Origin: Colias croceus
Taxonomy: Eukaryota > Arthropoda > Insecta > Lepidoptera > Pieridae
NCBI RefSeq assembly: GCF_905220415.1
Contig: NC_059539.1
Span: 5,208,001 to 5,272,000 of the forward strand
Direction: 5' to 3'
Length of the DNA: 64,000 nt
In this document: in pieces, positions 58,910-64,000 of the stretch
Layout of the letters: each line of letters starts with the position of its first letter
Position numbering within the stretch: the first letter of the stretch is position 1
Translations under genes and position numbers: made by a program
The notes under the pieces: generated by a model
Told to the model about the DNA's origin: nothing
The model's database searches: none
The model's input: the letters and a program-made list of their open reading frames with translations, nothing else

Positions 58910-61140
58910 AATAGGTAGGTAATAATATCACATGGCAAGTTTTTTAAATGATCCCTAATTGATTCATACTGTTGTTATGCAATTTAGATTAAAATAAACA
59001 ACTTATCTCACCCTAATGTTCGGCATTGATTATACGCATGCAAGAATATTTTCTAATTATCCAAGAGCGGCATGATAAATCTGAATAGATCAGAGAAAAT
59101 TATGGAACATCAACATTTTCTTATAAATCAATCCTTACATAATATTGGTATGGGAAATTGTAAGTTTTTCTATCTTCGAAAAACGGGTTAGGATTAGGTT
59201 ACATGTAATTTAAAAACATAATTATATGTTTAAAGCCTAAATGGTTTACAGAAATCAGAAAATAGATAACATCCCAGCAGTGGCGGCGCTCTGTCTACAC
59301 GCACCAACCAAAAATAAACGTTGCTTCTTTACAACCGTTTCCTAAAGCAATCTTTAAACATAACTGAAATAATTAAGCGATGATCGACTTTTCAAACAAT
59401 TGCGTCAGCGAGCAGTTTACTTTCCTCACTTCAAAGTGTACGTTAAATTCATAAATCAAATTCGAAATTCAAATAGCAATTTAATGGTTGCTTATTTTTT
59501 TTCACAAAGCTGTGATTTTTTTCTTTTTGGTCAGTGTTAAAGTACAGTATAGAACTACAAAACAGTACCTATATCGATCAAAAGAAATTTTAGGATATTG
59601 TAAAATGAAAGCCATTGGAATCAATCAATAATTTATTTGTAATAAATATATCTATTTATATCTACATATTTTAAATTAATTACTCTCTGAAAACCCTGTT
59701 ACATGTTACGTTATGTATTAAATAATTTAATTTATAGTTGTAACAATATTTCCATAAAACTTTTCAAAGTCTTTTTCATACTTTAATTAGATAGTAGTTT
59801 TAATTTTACGTTAAATTTAGATTATGACTAAATTACAACGAATAAAAAAGATCATTCTTAGTTCGTTAAGGATGACATTTCTTTAAAAGTTAATTATATT
59901 ATGTACCTAAATGGAATAATTTTAAGTATAAATTGGTGCGTAATATAATGTTATAGATAGTACCTATAAATACGTATCGTTATGACAACATCAGTAGAAA
60001 AAGGCATGAAAAGTCAAATGAATATATTAAGTCTTCTTTTATTTAAATATGATAAATTTTATATGATAAAACAGAGTTTCCATTTGACTAATACAGATCA
60101 CAGCATTAACATTAACATGGCTAAGTTAATTAAATTAAAACGCCTGTAGAATCTATCTAAGGCTTTTTATAATATTTTTTAAATATGTATATCCAATTAT
60201 TTACTATACCCTAAGAATCTCTTGCAAAACTATGCACGATTTATAGGAATCATAATTTTACACTATGACCAAGTTAATGTATCTAAATTAGTTATGAAAT
60301 TAGTAGTTAACGATTTACAATATAATCATTGCAACATTCTTATCATATTTTCTCCTAAAATATACATATTTTCTTCGATAGGTACCTACATCACAAGCGT
60401 GGTAAGACCATTGAGAGCATAATATCTTGTACATTGCTTGTAGCCTGCAGGAAATGTAAACAAAATGTCTAAACAGTATTTTATATGCTATAGCAAAGAC
60501 GAGAATGATCAGCTAGATACTATCATCATCTCCAAGAGTAAGCATCTTGTAATAATCTAATATAAGACCCAAAGTAATTTTGATCAAGACATAAATCCAG
60601 CAGAGCAAATAATTTATTAGATTCTACCTTTTTTCTCCCAATAATCTTACAGTATCATAAAGTGAAAAAATTATAAAGTTCATAGTTCACCTATTTGTTA
60701 AATTAAACTATCGAAATACTTACATAAAAATAAAACACAATTAGGTACAATCACAATCACTCGTTAATATTAAGTTTGATGATCCCTAAAAATATAAAGA
60801 ACGCAGACATGAATACATTTTTAGACTATGTTATTTTAAAAACTCTACACGCATTCCAATGATCGAAGTATCTATACTATTTTTTCCAGAATAGAAATGA
60901 TTCCTTATAGTACTCAATCACGCGAGCCTGCACATTATGCATCTATTTTAGCCACGCTAAAGATGTAAGCATTTGCTTTCAAAATAACTTGAGGCAGCAA
61001 AACGCGGTGAAGTCAGTGCATTCCTTTGATTCCAAAGTTCTTATGATCCTAATGATTTTAAATACTTATTCATGGCTCGAATTCAGAATTCCCTGCTTTT
61101 AGTTACCGCCAATAATTAAAATCTCCTAGTTATATTAATT
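58910..61140. other. Spacer downstream of the Pka-C3-like gene
   Basis: AT-rich DNA in which no exon or repeat was recognised. It probably includes the 3' UTR of the minus-strand kinase gene ending at 61147. Confidence 0.45.
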
Positions 61141-61146
61141 ATTACA

Positions 61147-61545
61147 TCAGAAATTTACGAATAATTTCAGTTCATCGGGGTCAAGGGACCGCACCGCCTT
61201 CCAATCGGTTTCTGGATATTCGTCGAAGTTTGACGTATCGCCCTCGTAAGAAACTGAAGGGACAATGGGAGGCTGAAATATTTAAAATAAACGGTTATAC
61301 ATACATTGCTTCACAACACTCATCATTTTTCTACTTATAAATGCATGTATTCTGCACGGCAATCGGCATTGATGCAAAATATATAATATTTTCTATAATT
61401 TAAAACGCCTTTTATTTTATTATAAGCAAAAGCAACGTACATACATAATCAAACTTTATAGCTATACCTGTAACTTTTTCAAGTAAACATCTGCCCAATC
61501 CAAATGTTTGAACCATCTGTGACGCTTTACATCTTCAGAACCACA
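61147..61545 (-). CDS. Pka-C3: PKA-type kinase, last two coding exons (Pka-C3-like)
   Basis: Exons 61545-61468 (26 codons) and 61272-61147 (41 codons plus TGA) join in phase 0. They encode CGSEDVKRHRWFKHLDWADV and YLKKLQ, then PPIVPSVSYEGDTSNFDEYP, and end in DPDELKLFVNF. This is the AGC-kinase C-terminal tail: the end of the catalytic lobe (DVKRHRWF), the NFD active-site tether and the terminal FxxF hydrophobic motif of PKA catalytic subunits. The wording fits the insect Pka-C3/human PRKX branch better than Pka-C1, as recalled from the fly protein. The protein would be a cAMP-regulated Ser/Thr kinase. The catalytic domain exons are not visible between 61545 and 64000, so the gene continues past the right edge. 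Confidence 0.87.
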
Positions 61546-61850
61546 CTGCAACAAATAATTTTTAAATATTATTTTTTTAATATTATTTGATTTATAGACT
61601 CTTAAAAAAACAAAAATTAGAATATAACGTATATTAATTCTAATTCTAAATATTAAAGACTTTATGGTCACTATTTAGTATTGTGATGAGTGCTATTTAT
61701 TTATTTAACTGATATCTATCTATCTGCTTGTTAAGTAAGGTTACAAAGGATAGAAAAATAGATTACGCCTAAGTTTAAAATTAAAGGCACAAGTAAAGGT
61801 CAGATCAGTCGCTCATAAAAGACGCCAAATAACTATAAATTGTTTAAACT
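61546..61850. other. Kinase intron, proximal part
   Basis: AT-rich intronic DNA upstream of the penultimate exon; nothing recognised. Confidence 0.45.
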
Positions 61851-61859
61851 ACCAACATC

Positions 61860-61980
61860 TATCTATACATATAATAAATCTGTAGAAGGGTCAATTCTGT
61901 ACATTGAAAATATTGAAAAAATAAATAGCAGGGGGTGTTACTGGATCGATACCAAACCCAAATATGTGATTAAAAAAATT

Positions 61981-62017
<37 letters not shown>

Positions 62018-62345
62018 ATGTGAAGGCATCACGTGAAAACTAACGGTTCGATTTCGATGAAACTTGGTATAATTATACCTTATTATCCTGGGCGTAAAAT
62101 AGGATACTTTTTATCCTGGAAAAATACGTAGAAAAAAAATTATCTTAATTTTTCAGTTTTATCCATAGACGTTGTTCTGTAGAACCGCGAATACACGTTG
62201 CGTATTATTATAGGCCTAGCCGTATTTGGGTCCAATAGATATTATTATAAGATGTCATTGTCAGAGTTACTCTAAATGGAGAAATAAACCATCCACGCGA
62301 AGACCGACATCCGCGCGGACGGAGTCGCGGGCGGAAGCTAGTAAA
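61860..62345 (+). repeat. Lepidopteran retroelement-like repeat (mate of 52619-53095)
   Basis: Inverted counterpart of the copy at 52619-53095, with a longer microsatellite, (TCTG)7 or so, near 61984-62015. It starts CTATACATATAATAAATCTG and ends GGAGTCGCGGGCGGAAGCTAG. It lies inside the Pka-C3-like gene. Confidence 0.75.
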
Positions 62346-62349
62346 AAAT

Positions 62350-64000
62350 AAATACACGAATCTATTATATGAAACCCATTACATGGTCCAAAGCTTCCAC
62401 CATAAAACAAAACACAGATAAATCAATACGTCTAAAATGAATCGATAAACAATATCATTCCATACATCAATCACAGAAGCACTAAATACATGTTGGTAGC
62501 CAAAATTAGAGTCATTTTGTTATTATTGGCTTAAGCGACGTTCGACGCAAATCGACATCGTAAACTTTGAAATTTATGGAGCGGATCTGAACAATTAACT
62601 CGCCTAAGCTAACAGGGTTACATTTAGCGCATATATATTTAATAAAAACAGGTTTTACATTTCCTGCAAATCTAGGGCATTAAAATTGTTGACCAACAAT
62701 GCTACTTCTGTGATATCATGGCGTTTAAAGTTTACAACAACTGCAGAACATTTAACATATTTGTTTCTGTGAACATTTGTTTCTATTTTGAACGTACCCA
62801 GATATAATTTTTATTTCTTTAAATTAACTTTTGATGAATGGTTATTATCAAGCTTTCCCTCTATTCCATCCCATTTCGTCTTCTATTGCATACAATATGA
62901 GACGATATATCAAAGATTATAGGCAATTCTTCTCGTCAAAGTATCTTTGATATCGCCGCTGGACACTTGACTGATGGCTTTCTAAATATCTTGGCGACTT
63001 CGCAGAAAAAGCTAGGTGAAAACGTGCAGATACTAGAAACTGCATCGTTTGAACACATATATGTAATTTCACACATAACATAAAGTGTGATATTTTATTG
63101 ATCTCTAAAGACATATCAATATATTGTTATAGAAATGAGTTTTATTAAAATAACGGTTGCTGGTTCAAATCTTTAAATGACTACTTCTATAAACTTAAAA
63201 ATATTTGTTTCATTGATTTCTTCGCATCCTATATAAGTTAAGTTGGAAATGCAATGTGTTTTTCAGTTTTATTTTTTTGTAGCATATCTATTGAAAGTAA
63301 TTTTATTTGGATTTTTCGGATTTTCGGATTTCTAACCGAAAACTGTTTTAGTTTCTTTTTTATATTAACACATAAATTCCCAAAGAAATGTATTGTTACA
63401 TGTTCTTTATAAACAATTGGTAGATATTTATATTAAAACTAGTAGGTAATTGTGAATCAAGTGGTTATAAAATGTATAAGTACATTTAAACAGATTGACG
63501 GAGAACATAAATAATGTTTAACGAGTGTTTAAATTTTAAAATGACTGAAGTTGATGACTCGTTATACCGGATAAATAAATTTAACTACCTTGTTATGCAA
63601 TGCAAAATAATTATAAACTAGATCACTAAAACATTGCTTCGTATAAAATCCGTAATAGCACTATTATAAATCTGACAACATCATGGCGGTAATTAATACA
63701 AGACTTTAGATCGGTAGACTTACATTAAATAAGATTGCCATAAAACTAAGTAGTTTAAAAATATGTAACGGGTTAATTTGCTTGTAAACAAAAGATATCT
63801 ACTAAGAATGATGATTCAAAGATATTTTTTTAAATACCTACTTTACTAATGGTACCTAATTAATGAATCTTTGGGAGACAGTTACAAATTAAATCAAATA
63901 TATAATAGTTGGGCATAGTTTATACTCCGCATATAATTATGTACGAGTACATACATAAGAGTTACTGGAAACAAGCCAAGATGAAGATAAATTCATTATT
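62350..64000. other. Distal kinase intron
   Basis: AT-rich. I checked the minus strand for kinase motifs (DFG, APE, HRD contexts) and saw none; probably a long intron of the Pka-C3-like gene. Confidence 0.4.

Noticed and set aside
61840..62043. Plus-strand 67-codon frame
   Set aside because: Falls in the retroelement-like repeat; its VCLSVCLSVCL run is the TCTG microsatellite.
62917..63114. Possible upstream Pka-C3 exon
   Set aside because: The frame has no kinase motif and no matching splice phase.
1..64000. CRISPR arrays, bacterial operons or phage genes
   Set aside because: No spaced identical repeats; all supported genes have spliceosomal introns, so the DNA is eukaryotic.

Overview
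The window is AT-rich eukaryotic DNA, most likely from a moth or butterfly (Lepidoptera). Coding sequence comes in short exons with clean GT/AG introns. The non-coding DNA is full of repeat types typical of Lepidoptera: TCTG-microsatellite-linked repeats ending in '...GCGGGTGGAAAGCTAGT', the 'TTAGGGTTCCG...TTGGCCGGTTTTT' repeat, the 'GAGGCCTTTGCCCGGCAGTGGGA' fragment, a tRNA-derived SINE, RTE-type LINE debris and several foldback elements. All supported host genes lie on the minus strand.

Layout. (1) 1-8.4 kb: no supported exon; AT-rich with a few GC-rich patches. (2) 8.4-24.3 kb: a multi-exon RhoGEF gene with a Dbl-homology (DH) plus pleckstrin-homology (PH) tandem, resembling PLEKHG/puratrophin-1. 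Seven exons join in phase into about 751 codons; the 3' end is uncertain. Its first intron (17.1-23.1 kb) holds a SINE, a duplicated 204-bp unit and a 1.78-kb inverted-repeat transposon inserted into one copy of that unit. (3) 25.3-57.5 kb: five head-to-tail CRAL-TRIO (Sec14-like lipid-transfer) genes, here called A to E from low to high coordinate, each reconstructed from ATG to stop (310, 304, 297, 309 and 308 aa). Four share one seven-exon structure; gene A has six exons with a displaced intron. The gaps and introns hold an RTE LINE fragment, long foldbacks, a GC-rich insertion with a 17-bp target duplication, and a perfect 40-bp palindrome. (4) 57.5-61.1 kb: intergenic, with one hAT-transposase-like fragment. 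(5) 61.1-61.6 kb: the last two coding exons of a PKA-type kinase matching insect Pka-C3; the rest lies beyond the right edge.

The RhoGEF would activate Rho-family GTPases. The CRAL-TRIO proteins would bind and move hydrophobic ligands (retinoids, carotenoids, tocopherol or phosphoinositides are known for the family); ligands cannot be assigned from sequence. The array looks like repeated tandem duplication followed by divergence. No functional link between the array and the flanking signalling genes is evident. Exon boundaries were worked out by eye from splice consensus and phase; cDNA would settle them.
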